Assembly (NCBI GenBank): GCA_003132865.1
Contig: PKYZ01000502.1
Location: 1-16,531 of the forward strand
Source: Bryobacterales bacterium
GTDB taxonomy: Bacteria; Acidobacteriota; Terriglobia; Bryobacterales; Bryobacteraceae
Length of the DNA: 16,531 bases
Reading direction: 5' to 3'
Shown: positions 1 to 8,378 of the stretch, piece after piece
Layout of the letters: every line of letters begins with the position of its first letter
How positions within the stretch are numbered: position 1 is the first letter of the stretch
Notes under the pieces: generated by a model
Told to the model about the DNA's origin: nothing
The model's database searches: none
What the model saw: only the letters and a program-made list of their open reading frames with translations
Position numbers and translations under genes: made by a program

Positions 1-21
1 TTGGAATTGGCCAATCTCCAG

Positions 22-41
22 TCACAGGCTTTAGCCTGTGA
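22..41. repeat. Short palindromic hairpin beside the stop codon of the first gene
   Basis: The arms TCACAGGCT and AGCCTGTGA are perfect reverse complements separated by TT, giving a 9-bp stem in principle. The palindrome touches the stop codon (TTA at 42-44 on the plus strand) of the leftward gene. It could act as a transcript-end hairpin or be one copy of a dispersed extragenic palindrome. No T-tract follows it in the leftward direction, so a classic intrinsic terminator is not supported. No second copy was seen in the window. Confidence 0.5.
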
Positions 42-1568
42 TTACTGAATCGTCACCGCCGGAGCCCGTGCCCGAACCGTGAGTATCTTGCCAGTCGCGT
101 CCCACTGCATCGCCCCGCCCACAACCGACTTCGGCGCCCAAGCCCCCATCTTGAACCGTTCCGTCGAGTCCGCATCGAACTTCCGATAGCTGATGCTCCC
201 CGCGCCGTATTCGATCGACTGCACCACCGACGACGTCCGCAACAAGTGGTTCTGATCGTCCGGCGCCAGTTCCGGAGCCGACGCCATCGCCCGCAAATAG
301 TGACGAACATAATCCCCGTAGCCGTCGGTCAGCCAGATATCGTCGCGTGGATACCGGTTCTTGCCATCCGTATCCACCATGTAGGTGGCCCAATTCAAGC
401 GCCGGATGGCGGCGTCCTTCGATGTGCAGTCGCCGGTCTTCTCGCAGTACAAAAGCTCCACCGCGGCGTGCCGCGACGTGTGACTGTTGCCCGGCACCTT
501 ATACGCGGTCTGCTCATTGATCGGAATCACATTCCATTTCGTGAAGTCCTGGTTGGCAAGGGTCCGGTAGCTCCAGTCCAGTGCGCCCTTCGCCTGCTCG
601 CGCCAGCCGGCGTCCCAAGCCGGATGCTCCAGTATCCATGCCGCCATGGTATCCGCATTGATCTCGGTGTCCGAAGGCGTGCTGGTCGGTATATCTTCGA
701 AGAACGGGCCCCAGCGATTGGTCTTAAGCGGATAGCGCTTAAGCCAGGCCAACACCAGCTCTCGCGCGCGGGCGTACTGCGCAAGGTTTCCTCGCCGCAG
801 CGCGGCTAAGTCGTCGAGCAGGCGCAACGTTCCGGTCCAGTTACTGGTGTAGGAGGCGGAGTAAGTCTTACCATCTTTAGTCTCCCGATGCACCTCGCCC
901 GTTAACGCATGCACGCGAAACGGCCACGGCGAGTTCCCGGCGTCGCCCGGCTCTACGCGCGCAGCCAGCGTGTTCGCAATGCCCGCCGCGGCGTCCAGAT
1001 ACTTCGGCTCCCCGGTCATCTTATAAAGCGTCACCAGTTCCGCGCCGAAGCTGCCCGCTTTGTCCGGTTGCAAGTAGCCCTTGCCGGCGCGCATGTCGCC
1101 ATCGTACTGGCCCGAATGGACGTCCATGTCGTAGGGATACGGCAGATTCCCCCATCGGGCATGGCGTGAATCGGCGGGAGACATACCGTGTGCCAGCCAA
1201 TAATCGGCCATTTGGATCATGTTGGCCTTCACCGCAGCGTCACCCAGGTAGCCATACAACAAATTCCACGAAGATAGCGCCATGCCGATCTGGTCGCCGC
1301 CCAGCCCCCGCGGATCGTCTTGGTCCGCCTTCCAGACCTGGTGTTGCAGATAATACGGGACGCCGTTGGGGCACATGCGCATCTCGCGCCAAAATCCCCA
1401 GACCAGCCGGACCACCTGGTCGTAGCCCTGCGCCGGTCCCGTCCCGTACCAGGGAACGATACGCCCAGCGGCGTCCGTCCGCACTTCGTGGTAGCCCAGC
1501 GTCTCCGCGGCGCACGACGTGCCGAGCAGCAGAAGCGCGCTGGCAAATAATCGGATCATCAGCCGCAA
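42..1568 (-). CDS. Exported protein, probable alpha/alpha-barrel carbohydrate-active enzyme
   Basis: A protein of about 508 residues. The N-terminus has arginines, a leucine-rich core (ALLLLG) and then TSCAAE, which fits a Sec signal peptide; the Cys could be a lipid attachment site, but the lipobox is poor. The body is rich in Trp, Tyr and Ala with helical segments such as [20 protein letters not shown], typical of six-hairpin (alpha/alpha) glycosidase-like or polysaccharide lyase/epimerase folds. Acidic and aromatic clusters such as [13 protein letters not shown] could line an active site. I cannot assign a family or substrate. Translation may start at TTG 1568, preceded at 6 nt by GGCGGG, or at ATG 1559, which gives a cleaner signal peptide. 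It is divergent from the PQQ dehydrogenase with a 32-base gap, so the two promoters must overlap or lie inside the opposite gene. Confidence 0.8.
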   Translation of the reverse strand: MRLMIRLFASALLLLGTSCAAETLGYHEVRTDAAGRIVPWYGTGPAQGYDQVVRLVWGFWREMRMCPNGVPYYLQHQVWKADQDDPRGLGGDQIGMALSSWNLLYGYLGDAAVKANMIQMADYWLAHGMSPADSRHARWGNLPYPYDMDVHSGQYDGDMRAGKGYLQPDKAGSFGAELVTLYKMTGEPKYLDAAAGIANTLAARVEPGDAGNSPWPFRVHALTGEVHRETKDGKTYSASYTSNWTGTLRLLDDLAALRRGNLAQYARARELVLAWLKRYPLKTNRWGPFFEDIPTSTPSDTEINADTMAAWILEHPAWDAGWREQAKGALDWSYRTLANQDFTKWNVIPINEQTAYKVPGNSHTSRHAAVELLYCEKTGDCTSKDAAIRRLNWATYMVDTDGKNRYPRDDIWLTDGYGDYVRHYLRAMASAPELAPDDQNHLLRTSSVVQSIEYGAGSISYRKFDADSTERFKMGAWAPKSVVGGAMQWDATGKILTVRARAPAVTIQ

Positions 1569-1584
1569 GTGTTACCCGCCGCGC

Positions 1585-1590
1585 TATATT
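1585..1590 (+). promoter_or_regulatory. Putative -10 element (TATATT) for the PQQ dehydrogenase gene
   Basis: TATATT lies exactly 10 nt upstream of the chosen GTG start at 1601, within GCTATATT. Transcription from it would begin only a few bases before the start codon. No recognisable -35 hexamer sits 16-18 nt upstream. The same spacing (10 nt) is seen at the FG-GAP gene at 3933. The element lies in the 32-base divergent gap, so it may also affect the leftward gene. Confidence 0.35.
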
Positions 1591-1600
1591 GAGAATCATC

Positions 1601-4093
1601 GTGCGAACCCCAGCCGCAATCGTCATCGGCGCCGCTCTTCTAAGCGCCTCCCTCGAAGCCGCCGATCCCTATCGCGAGTGGACCGTATACGGCGGCGGTC
1701 CGGACAGCATCCGCTATTCGGCCCTCGATCGGATCAATCGCGGCAACGTCGCGCGCCTCGAAGTCGCGTGGACTTTCGACACGGGCGACGCCTTCCCGGA
1801 TTCCGAGATGGAATGCAATCCCATCGTGGTAAATGGGCTCCTCTACGCCACCACGCCCAAGCTGCGGCTGATCGCGCTGGATGCCGCCACCGGCAAGCTG
1901 CGCTGGTCCTTCGATCCGCGGCAGGACCAGCGGGCCTTCGGCAAAGCCCGCAATCGGGGAGTCACCTATTGGGCCGATGGCGCGGACCAGCGCATCTTCT
2001 TCGTCGCCAGCCACTGGCTATACGCCTTGGATGCGCGCACGGGCGCGCTTATCAAAGCCTTTGGGGACGACGGCCGCGTGGACCTGCGGCAGGGTCTCGG
2101 CCGCCCGCCTGAGGAGATGTCCATTTCCGCCACCAGCCCCGGCATCGTCTACAAAGACCTGCTCATCATGGGCAGCATCGTCAGCGAAACGTTGCCCGCG
2201 TCGCCGGGCGATATCCGCGCCTACGACGCCCGCACTGGCAAAAACCGCTGGACCTTTCACACCATCCCGCACCCCGGCGAATTCGGCTACGGCACATGGC
2301 CGAAAGACGCTTGGCAGTACATCGGCGCGGCCAATAACTGGGCCGGTATGAGCCTCGACGCCCAGCGCGGCTTGGTGTTTGTCCCCACCGGCTCGGCGGC
2401 TTTCGATTTCTACGGCGCGAATCGCAAAGGCGACGATCTGTTCGCCAACACGCTGCTCGCGCTCAAAGCCGAAACCGGCGAGCGCGTCTGGCATTTCCAA
2501 GCCGTGCACCACGATCTTTGGGACCGCGACTTCCCCGCGCCGCCCAACCTGGTCACGGTCCAGCACGATGGCCGCGCGGTCGATGCCGTTGCCCAGATCA
2601 CCAAGTCCGGCCATGTGTTCCTGTTCGATCGCGAGACGGGCAAGCCGCTGTTCCCGATCGAGGAGCGGCCGGTGGCGGCATCCGAAGTTGAGGGCGAAGC
2701 GGTTGCGGCGCGGCAACCCCTGCCGCTGAAGCCGCCGCCCTTCGCCCGCCAGATCTTCACCGCGGACATGGTCACCAGCCGGACCCCCGAAGCGCACGCC
2801 GCGGTCCTCGCGCGCCTGCGGCAGGTTCGTAGCGCGGGCCAGTTTGTGCCGCCCAGCCTGGAAGGCACCGTTATCTTTCCCGGCTTTGATGGAGGCGCCG
2901 AGTGGGGTGGCGCTGCCTTCGATCCGGCATCCGGGTTGCTCTACGTCAACGCCAACGAGATGCCGTGGATTCTGCGCCTGGTCGAGTCGCCGCAAAACCG
3001 CCAAACCAGCGGCCGCGGCTTGTATAACGCACGCTGCGCGGGTTGCCATCGCCAGGACAGGCAAGGCAGCCCTCCGGAATTTCCGGCGCTGGTCGAAGTC
3101 GCCAAGCGCCGCACGCGCGAGCAAATCGCCGCGATCGTCCATCAAGGCAGCGGCCGCATGCCGGCGTTCGCGCAGTTGCCACCCGAGGCCGTGTCCGCCA
3201 TCGTCACCTACCTCACAACCGGTGAAGACTTGGCCGTCGCCGCCATCGAGCGCAGCCCCTGGCCGATCGAACAGAAGTACCGGCACGACGGCTATAACAA
3301 GTTCCTCGATCCGGATGGCTACCCCGCCGTCGAGCCGCCTTGGGGAACGCTCAACGCCATTGACCTGAACAAGGGCGAGATCGCCTGGAAGATCCCCTTC
3401 GGCGAATATCCCGAGCTGATAGCCAAAGGCCTGCGCCACACCGGCAGCGAGAATTACGGGGGGCCCGTGGTAACCGCCGGAGGGTTGTTGTTCATCGCCG
3501 CCACGAACCACGACCGCAAGTTCCACGCTTTCGATAAGGCCACCGGCGAACTGCTCTGGGAAACCACGCTGCCCGCGGCCGGCAACGCCACGCCCGCGAC
3601 TTACGAGGTGGATGGCCGCCAGTTCGTGGTCGTCGCCGCCGGAGGAGGAAAGTCGGGTGCGCCCTCCGGCGGAAGCTACGTCGCCTTCGCGCTGCCTATA
3701 CCCCGCGAGAATAGAACGATGCCCTTCGAGGTTTTTTCGCGCGCAAGCGCGGCATTGTCTGCTCAGATCGTATCTTCGACCTTCGGAGCCAACTCAAAGA
3801 CTTCGGCTGCAATTCGCCTGACCTCACGGTCGACTAACGGCCGTGAGGAAGCGCTGCATCCTCGGGTGTTAACATTGACGATCAGAAGTTCGGCTGCTAT
3901 GTCTGGCAAATCCAGCTATAATCGGTCTTCGCTTGATCCGCTTCGCCCGTTACGCCTTTTGTGTGCTGACCCTCTCGGCGGCCCTGCTGCTGCTGGCGCT
4001 CGCCGCCCTGTCGTCAGCCGCCCGCGCCACACCGCCGCGGCCGCATTTCACCGATATAGCCCAGAGGTCCCGCTTCACCTACCGCAGCAATAA
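1601..4093 (+). CDS. PQQ-dependent quinohaemoprotein dehydrogenase with internal cytochrome c domain; unusual C-terminal read-through
   Basis: Resembles membrane/periplasmic PQQ glucose-type dehydrogenases, which oxidise sugars or alcohols and pass electrons to haem. I chose GTG 1601 because it gives a short Sec signal ([20 protein letters not shown]) just before the first conserved segment; the frame is open much further upstream, but that part is antisense to the divergent gene. PQQ propeller repeats appear as [19 protein letters not shown] and [11 protein letters not shown] cytochrome c domain is inserted near residues 470-540, with CAGCH at 479-483 and probable haem ligand Met520 in GRMPAF. 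The end of the propeller carries the family hallmark runs [14 protein letters not shown] and [13 protein letters not shown]. Homology stops at FALP (residue 699), where such enzymes usually terminate, but the frame continues 131 residues to TAA 4091-4093 and overlaps the next gene by 161 nt. The tail looks non-conserved. Substrate unknown. Confidence 0.88.
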   Translation: MRTPAAIVIGAALLSASLEAADPYREWTVYGGGPDSIRYSALDRINRGNVARLEVAWTFDTGDAFPDSEMECNPIVVNGLLYATTPKLRLIALDAATGKLRWSFDPRQDQRAFGKARNRGVTYWADGADQRIFFVASHWLYALDARTGALIKAFGDDGRVDLRQGLGRPPEEMSISATSPGIVYKDLLIMGSIVSETLPASPGDIRAYDARTGKNRWTFHTIPHPGEFGYGTWPKDAWQYIGAANNWAGMSLDAQRGLVFVPTGSAAFDFYGANRKGDDLFANTLLALKAETGERVWHFQAVHHDLWDRDFPAPPNLVTVQHDGRAVDAVAQITKSGHVFLFDRETGKPLFPIEERPVAASEVEGEAVAARQPLPLKPPPFARQIFTADMVTSRTPEAHAAVLARLRQVRSAGQFVPPSLEGTVIFPGFDGGAEWGGAAFDPASGLLYVNANEMPWILRLVESPQNRQTSGRGLYNARCAGCHRQDRQGSPPEFPALVEVAKRRTREQIAAIVHQGSGRMPAFAQLPPEAVSAIVTYLTTGEDLAVAAIERSPWPIEQKYRHDGYNKFLDPDGYPAVEPPWGTLNAIDLNKGEIAWKIPFGEYPELIAKGLRHTGSENYGGPVVTAGGLLFIAATNHDRKFHAFDKATGELLWETTLPAAGNATPATYEVDGRQFVVVAAGGGKSGAPSGGSYVAFALPIPRENRTMPFEVFSRASAALSAQIVSSTFGANSKTSAAIRLTSRSTNGREEALHPRVLTLTIRSSAAMSGKSSYNRSSLDPLRPLRLLCADPLGGPAAAGARRPVVSRPRHTAAAAFHRYSPEVPLHLPQQ
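3719..3921 (+). pseudogene. Possible frameshifted small gene (about 65 residues) between the dehydrogenase and the FG-GAP gene
   Basis: Protein-like segments lie in two frames. ATG 3719 begins MPFEVF; after the six-T run at 3732-3737 the -1 frame continues as [18 protein letters not shown], then [15 protein letters not shown] and a TAA at 3835. Farther on in that same frame, 3871-3921 reads [16 protein letters not shown] and then TAA. A middle stretch, [11 protein letters not shown], lies in the ATG frame. One insertion in the T run plus compensating shifts near 3830-3870 would join these into one small protein. This may be a decayed gene, slippage-dependent expression, or sequencing/assembly error. 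I do not recognise the family. The last stop codon lies within the TATAAT box of the following gene. The whole stretch also lies inside the read-through tail of the dehydrogenase frame. By-eye judgement only. Confidence 0.35.
3917..3922 (+). promoter_or_regulatory. -10 element TATAAT for the FG-GAP/GH35 operon
   Basis: A perfect TATAAT ends 10 nt before the TTG start at 3933, so transcription would begin about 3-4 nt before the start codon, giving an almost leaderless message. A TTGACG at 3875-3880 is 36 nt away and too far to be its partner, and no good -35 was found at normal spacing. It would serve the two-gene unit 3933-7188. Confidence 0.45.
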
Positions 4094-5615
4094 CGACTAC
4101 ACGGGCCGGAAGTACTTCCCCCAACCCATGTGCGGCGGCGTCGGCATCCTGGATTACGACCAGGATGGCAACATGGACATTTTCTTCACCAACGGCGCGA
4201 AGTTTCCGGAGATGAAGAAGGCCGATCCGTCTTATTACAACTGCCTGCTGCGCAACCGCGGCGACGGCACTTTTGAGGACGTCACGCGACAGGCAGGTCT
4301 CGCGGGCGAGAACCTGAGCTTCAGTTTTGGCGTGGCGGTCGGCGATTACGACAACGACGGCTATCCCGACCTGTTCATCTGCAACGCCGGGCGCAACGCG
4401 CTTTACCATAACAACGGCAACGGCACGTTCACCGATGTGACCGAAAGCTCGGGCATCGGAGGCAAGCCCCCCAATACCTTGAGCGTGGCGGCCGCCTGGT
4501 TCGACTATGACAACGACGGCCTGCTCGACCTGATCGTCTCCAATTACACGATCTGGACTCCCGAGACCGATATCCGTTGCGGCGCGGCAGACGGCGAGCG
4601 CTACTGCAATCCGCGGCGATATGTCAGCGTGCCGCACCGGCTCTATCACAACCTGGGCCACGGCAAGTTCGCGGACGTCACCGAACAATCCGGCATCGGC
4701 AAAGTCCTCGGCAAGGGCATGGGCATCAGCATCGCAGATTTCAACCAGGATGGCTGGCAGGACATCTTCGTCGCCAACGACACCGAGCGGAATTTCCTGT
4801 TCCTCAACCAGGGCGACGGCACGTTCAAGGAGGCCGGCTTGCAGTACGGCGTCGCCTATAACGACGAAGGTTCCACCGTCTCGGCCATGGGTTGCGACGC
4901 CAACGATTACGACAACGACGGCTGGGTGGATATCTTCTATAACAACCTGGTAGGCCAGATCTGGGCGCTGTTTCGCAACCAGCGGGGCCGCTCGTTCCGG
5001 TACCTCTCGCAACGCTCGCGGGTGGCCCAGCTCAGCGAATCCATGTCGGGATGGAGCAATGGTTTCATCGACTATAACAATGATGGCTGGAAGGATCTCT
5101 ATTCGGCTAACGGAGATATCGACAACGTGATTGCGAACTCCCGCCAGCACGACACTCTGTTTGAAAACGTGGATGGCAAGGAGTTCCGGGATGTCTCTCA
5201 GGAGATGGGCAAGGATTTCCTGTTCACCGGATTCCAGCGCGGCTCGGCCTTCGCCGACCTGAACAACGACGGCTTTCCGGATATCGTGGTCACCTCGCTC
5301 AACGAGCGGCCGCGCATCCTGATCAACTCGGCCGATAACGGAAATCACTGGCTAATCCTGGACTTGCGCGGCCGCGTGAGCAACCGCGACGCCATCGGCG
5401 CGAGTGTGAAGGTCACCACCCCAGCGGGCCGCACGCTCTACAATCGCACCAATGTGAGCGTCGGTTTCATGTCGTCGAGCGACCGGCGTGTGCACTTCGG
5501 CCTGGGTGCGGAAACCTCGGCCGGGACGGTCGAAATCCGCTGGCCGCGCGGCGCCGTCGAGACGCTGAAAAATGTCGCCGGCGACCGGATTTTGAAGATC
5601 GAAGAACCTCATTAA
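3933..5615 (+). CDS. Exported FG-GAP/VCBS repeat protein with C-terminal ASPIC/UnbV domain (CRTAC-like)
   Basis: A 560-residue exported protein. Residues 1-32 form a signal peptide ([15 protein letters not shown], a leucine-rich core, ending SSAARA). Seven FG-GAP-type beta-propeller repeats carry calcium-binding D-x-[DN]-x-DG loops starting near residues 74, 138, 191, 269, 325, 380 and 442 (for example [27 protein letters not shown]). Residues from about 474 to the end match the ASPIC/UnbV domain ([25 protein letters not shown]). Proteins of this type are extracellular or periplasmic and thought to bind ligands or carbohydrates; no catalytic function is established. The start is TTG 3933; GTG 3963 is in frame but would remove the charged n-region. 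There is no Shine-Dalgarno, but TATAAT sits 10 nt upstream. The 3' end is one base from the GH35 gene, so the two are probably co-translated. Confidence 0.92.
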   Translation: MIRFARYAFCVLTLSAALLLLALAALSSAARATPPRPHFTDIAQRSRFTYRSNNDYTGRKYFPQPMCGGVGILDYDQDGNMDIFFTNGAKFPEMKKADPSYYNCLLRNRGDGTFEDVTRQAGLAGENLSFSFGVAVGDYDNDGYPDLFICNAGRNALYHNNGNGTFTDVTESSGIGGKPPNTLSVAAAWFDYDNDGLLDLIVSNYTIWTPETDIRCGAADGERYCNPRRYVSVPHRLYHNLGHGKFADVTEQSGIGKVLGKGMGISIADFNQDGWQDIFVANDTERNFLFLNQGDGTFKEAGLQYGVAYNDEGSTVSAMGCDANDYDNDGWVDIFYNNLVGQIWALFRNQRGRSFRYLSQRSRVAQLSESMSGWSNGFIDYNNDGWKDLYSANGDIDNVIANSRQHDTLFENVDGKEFRDVSQEMGKDFLFTGFQRGSAFADLNNDGFPDIVVTSLNERPRILINSADNGNHWLILDLRGRVSNRDAIGASVKVTTPAGRTLYNRTNVSVGFMSSSDRRVHFGLGAETSAGTVEIRWPRGAVETLKNVAGDRILKIEEPH

Positions 5616-5616
5616 G

Positions 5617-7188
5617 ATGCGTACAATGTTTGGCCTTCTCCTCTCGGCAGCTTCGTTGGTTGCTGCGCCGATGCCGCGTCTCGTCCGCCAGAGCGGCAAA
5701 CACACTCTCGAAGTGGACGGCAAGCCCTTCATCGAGTTGGGCGCGCAGGTCCACAATTCCAGCGGCTGGCCCCGGACCATGGAAGGAATCTGGCCGCTCC
5801 TCAAGAATCTCGACTGCAACACGGTGGAGATCCCGGTCTATTGGGAGTACGTTGAACCCGAACCGGGGCAGTTCCGCTTCGACGTTGTGGACGGCCTGGT
5901 CGAGGGCGCCCGCCATAACGATCTGCGCTTGATCCTGCTGTGGTTCGGAACGTGGAAGAACGGCGTCATGGACTATGCGCCCGCATGGATCAAGCAGAAC
6001 CCGGCCAAGTACCCGCGCATGCAGGACCATCTCCACCAGGAGATCCGAGTCCTCTCGCCGCATTCCCGCGCGACTCTGGAAGCCGACGCGCGCGCCTTCT
6101 CCGCTTTGCTCGGCCACCTGAAGGAAATCGATGGCGACCGGCACACCGTCATCATGCTGCAGGTGGAAAACGAGCCGGGATCGCTCGGCTCGGTGCGAGA
6201 CTTCTCCGAAGAAGCCAACCGCATCTTCGCTGGACCCGCGCCCGCCGCGCTCGTCGAGGCGCTGCACAAGAAGCCGGGCGCCTGGAGCGAAGTGTTCGGC
6301 GCCGATGCCGACGAGATCTTCGCCGCCTGGCACGTGGCCCGCTATATCGACGAGGTGGCTGCGGCTGGCAAAAAGGTCTACCCGCTGCCGCTCTACGTGA
6401 ACGTGTGGCTGCGCGAGCAGAGCAACTTTATCCCTCCGGGCGAAGCGTATCCGAGCGGCGGCGCCACTTCCAACATGCTGGACGTCTGGAAAGCAGCCGC
6501 GCCCTCAATCGACCTGCTCGCGCCGGACATCTACATCTCGGATTACGTCGCCTTCCGGCGCATCTGCGACGAGTACCGCCGGCCCGACAATCCGCTGTTG
6601 ATCCCCGAAAGCGGCGCGCCGCTGCCGTTCGCACGCTATATGTTCTACGCGCTGGCGGATTTCGACGCGCTTGGGTTTTCGCCCTTCGGCATCGACCGCT
6701 ACGGCGAAAACGGCCAGCCCAAGGACGAAGCCAGGCCCATGCAGGACAACTACCGCCTGCTCGGACCGCTGCTGCCGTTGATCGCCGAGCTGCAAGGCAC
6801 TGGCAAGCTGCGCGCGGCCGTCGAGGAAGACCATATCACCAGCCACCTCATGACCTTCGAGCAGTTCCAGGTATTGGCCCAGTTCGGAGACGTCCGGTCC
6901 GGCTACGCCGGCAGTTCCGCTGCCGGAACAAAGGAACGCTCCGGACGCGCGCTGGCGGCGCAACTGGCGCCGGATGAGTTTCTGCTCGCCGGTTTCGACA
7001 CGCGCGTGAGCTTCCGCCCGGTCGCCGCCAATCCGCGCCAGAGAGCGCAGTTCGTCAGCGTCGAGGAAGGCACCTACGAAAACGGCCAGTGGAAAGCGGC
7101 CCGCCGCCTGAATGGCGATGAGACGTTCTTCGGGGTCGGCTTGCCGCACCAGGGGACCGTGCTGCGTGTGAAGCTGATGGCGTATTGA
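5617..7188 (+). CDS. Exported GH35-type beta-galactosidase (DUF5597-like C-terminus)
   Basis: A 523-residue glycoside hydrolase with a signal peptide (MRTMFGLLLSAASLVAA). The fold opens with GKPFIELGAQVHNSSGWP, then NTVEIPVYWEYVEPEPGQFRF, typical of the (beta/alpha)8 barrel of GH35 relatives. The acid/base is predicted as Glu186 in QVENEPG and the nucleophile as Glu331 in LLIPESG. The C-terminal part (about 375-520) fits the beta-rich extension known as DUF5597 in GH35 enzymes. Family members release terminal beta-galactose from oligo- or polysaccharides; the substrate here is not determinable. ATG 5617 follows the stop of the FG-GAP gene by a single base, with AAGATCGAAGAA upstream giving weak Shine-Dalgarno potential, so translational coupling is likely. 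GH42-like activity is the main alternative, but the overall pattern favours GH35. Confidence 0.85.
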   Translation: MRTMFGLLLSAASLVAAPMPRLVRQSGKHTLEVDGKPFIELGAQVHNSSGWPRTMEGIWPLLKNLDCNTVEIPVYWEYVEPEPGQFRFDVVDGLVEGARHNDLRLILLWFGTWKNGVMDYAPAWIKQNPAKYPRMQDHLHQEIRVLSPHSRATLEADARAFSALLGHLKEIDGDRHTVIMLQVENEPGSLGSVRDFSEEANRIFAGPAPAALVEALHKKPGAWSEVFGADADEIFAAWHVARYIDEVAAAGKKVYPLPLYVNVWLREQSNFIPPGEAYPSGGATSNMLDVWKAAAPSIDLLAPDIYISDYVAFRRICDEYRRPDNPLLIPESGAPLPFARYMFYALADFDALGFSPFGIDRYGENGQPKDEARPMQDNYRLLGPLLPLIAELQGTGKLRAAVEEDHITSHLMTFEQFQVLAQFGDVRSGYAGSSAAGTKERSGRALAAQLAPDEFLLAGFDTRVSFRPVAANPRQRAQFVSVEEGTYENGQWKAARRLNGDETFFGVGLPHQGTVLRVKLMAY

Positions 7189-7230
7189 TCCTCAAGATAA
7201 GGTCGTGCGACGGCGAGCCAATACCCGCGC

Positions 7231-7236
7231 TATAAT
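7231..7236 (+). promoter_or_regulatory. -10 element TATAAT for the phosphatase-like gene pair
   Basis: TATAAT, again preceded by GC as at the FG-GAP gene, lies 19 nt upstream of ATG 7256. Transcription would start near 7243 and leave a leader of about 13 nt that still contains GAGGG (7246-7250), a good ribosome-binding site 5 nt before ATG. No convincing -35 hexamer was found at 16-18 nt. This suggests the pair is transcribed separately from the GH35 operon. Confidence 0.45.
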
Positions 7237-7255
7237 CTGGCTATCGAGGGTTTGA

Positions 7256-8377
7256 ATGTCTGCTATCGGCCGCAGAACGCTCCTTAAGCTGGCCGCACTC
7301 GCTGTCGCCCGGCGGGTGGCGTCGGCCCGTCCGGCGCGCGGCCCGAGCCTGCCGCAAAAAGTGGTTCTGGTCACTATCGGCGGCATCCGGCGGCAGGAGA
7401 GTTACTCGCCGGACGGTCTTGAGAACATCCCGCACATTGTCGGCGATCTGCTGCCCCGGTCGCTCTTCTACACGCACGTCTGGAACGAGGGCGTCACTTC
7501 GCATTTCAATACCGTCTCCAGCATCCTGACCGGCGTCTGGCAGCATGTGGACGATTGGGGCCGCGACCCGCCCGCGCATCCCACGATTTTCCGCTACGTG
7601 CAGGACCAGTTGAGCGTCAGCCCCGCCGAAACCTGGGTCGTTACCAGCAACAAGGCCATGACCAGCAACATTGGCGTGGGCGCCAACGTGATCCTTTCGA
7701 AACAACTGCTGGTGGAAGCGGTGGAGCGCATCGTCATGGGCTACAGCAAGCGCAAGAGCCTGGACCGCGACCTGCTGCTGGAAGAATTGACCGCCGTCAT
7801 GCAGGACGATTACGAGCGCATCGGCTGGAGCGTGCCGTCGCCCTCCGCCATCCTGGATCCCGAAGTCAAGAAGGCCTTTCTGACCGCGCTGGCCGATTTC
7901 ATTCACGGCCCGGATAGTCCGGTCAGCGGCGATGAGCTGACCTACTTCGTGGCCACGGAGGTGCTGCGCCGCGTGGCTCCCAGCGTCCTGCAGGTCGGCT
8001 TCTCCGATGTCGAGGTGGCGCATTCCGGAACGTATTCGCTGCACGTGGGCGGCATCCGGCGCGACGACCTGCTGATCCACCGGTTGTGGCAGTTCCTTCA
8101 ATCTCTGCCGGAGTACCGGGACCGCACCACCATGGTGGTGATGCCCGAATTCGGGCGCGATCCGGATGGCTCCAGCACCAACGGGTTTTTCAATCACCGC
8201 AGCAACACCGAAACCTGCCGGCTCACCTGGATGATGGTGCTGGGCAAGGCTGCCCGGGAGCCCGCGGTGATCGAGCGAGAGATCCGGCAGATCGACCTGG
8301 CGCCTTCCCTCGGCGCTTTGCTCGGCGTACACTGCGGTGAGGCCGCCGGCGCCCGCCTTCGGGAGTTCGCGGTGTAA
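7256..8377 (+). CDS. Tat-exported alkaline-phosphatase/sulfatase-superfamily protein
   Basis: A 373-residue protein. The N-terminus GRRTLLKLAALAVARRVASA resembles a twin-arginine signal. The core follows alkaline-phosphatase superfamily order: KVVLVTIGGIRRQE (39-48), NEGVTSHFNTVSSILTG (near 78-93), FSDVEVAHSGTYSLH with Asp251, His256 and His263, MPEFGRD with Glu298 and Asp302, then FNHRSN with His314. These resemble the metal-binding residues of phosphatases, sulfatases and phosphomutases. The first-strand Asp that usually ligates metal is Gly here (TIGG), so activity may differ or be absent. Start ATG 7256 is supported by GAGGG 5 nt upstream. The stop is one base before the next gene, indicating coupling to the unknown 389-residue protein. 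The substrate is unknown, and a non-catalytic role is possible. Confidence 0.75.
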   Translation: MSAIGRRTLLKLAALAVARRVASARPARGPSLPQKVVLVTIGGIRRQESYSPDGLENIPHIVGDLLPRSLFYTHVWNEGVTSHFNTVSSILTGVWQHVDDWGRDPPAHPTIFRYVQDQLSVSPAETWVVTSNKAMTSNIGVGANVILSKQLLVEAVERIVMGYSKRKSLDRDLLLEELTAVMQDDYERIGWSVPSPSAILDPEVKKAFLTALADFIHGPDSPVSGDELTYFVATEVLRRVAPSVLQVGFSDVEVAHSGTYSLHVGGIRRDDLLIHRLWQFLQSLPEYRDRTTMVVMPEFGRDPDGSSTNGFFNHRSNTETCRLTWMMVLGKAAREPAVIEREIRQIDLAPSLGALLGVHCGEAAGARLREFAV

Positions 8378-8378
8378 C

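Noticed and set aside
1166..1600. Upstream extension of the PQQ dehydrogenase frame by 145 codons
   Set aside because: It is antisense to the divergent gene, has no family-like sequence, and would bury the signal peptide inside the protein.
2018..3526. Long antisense open frame (502 codons) opposite the PQQ dehydrogenase
   Set aside because: It mirrors a clearly conserved gene; GC-rich DNA commonly leaves the opposite frame open. No motif was recognised.
4014..5348. Antisense open frame (444 codons) opposite the FG-GAP gene, rich in VVVIV-type runs
   Set aside because: The repetitive valine/isoleucine runs are the reverse complement of the Asp/Asn-rich calcium loops, not a real gene.
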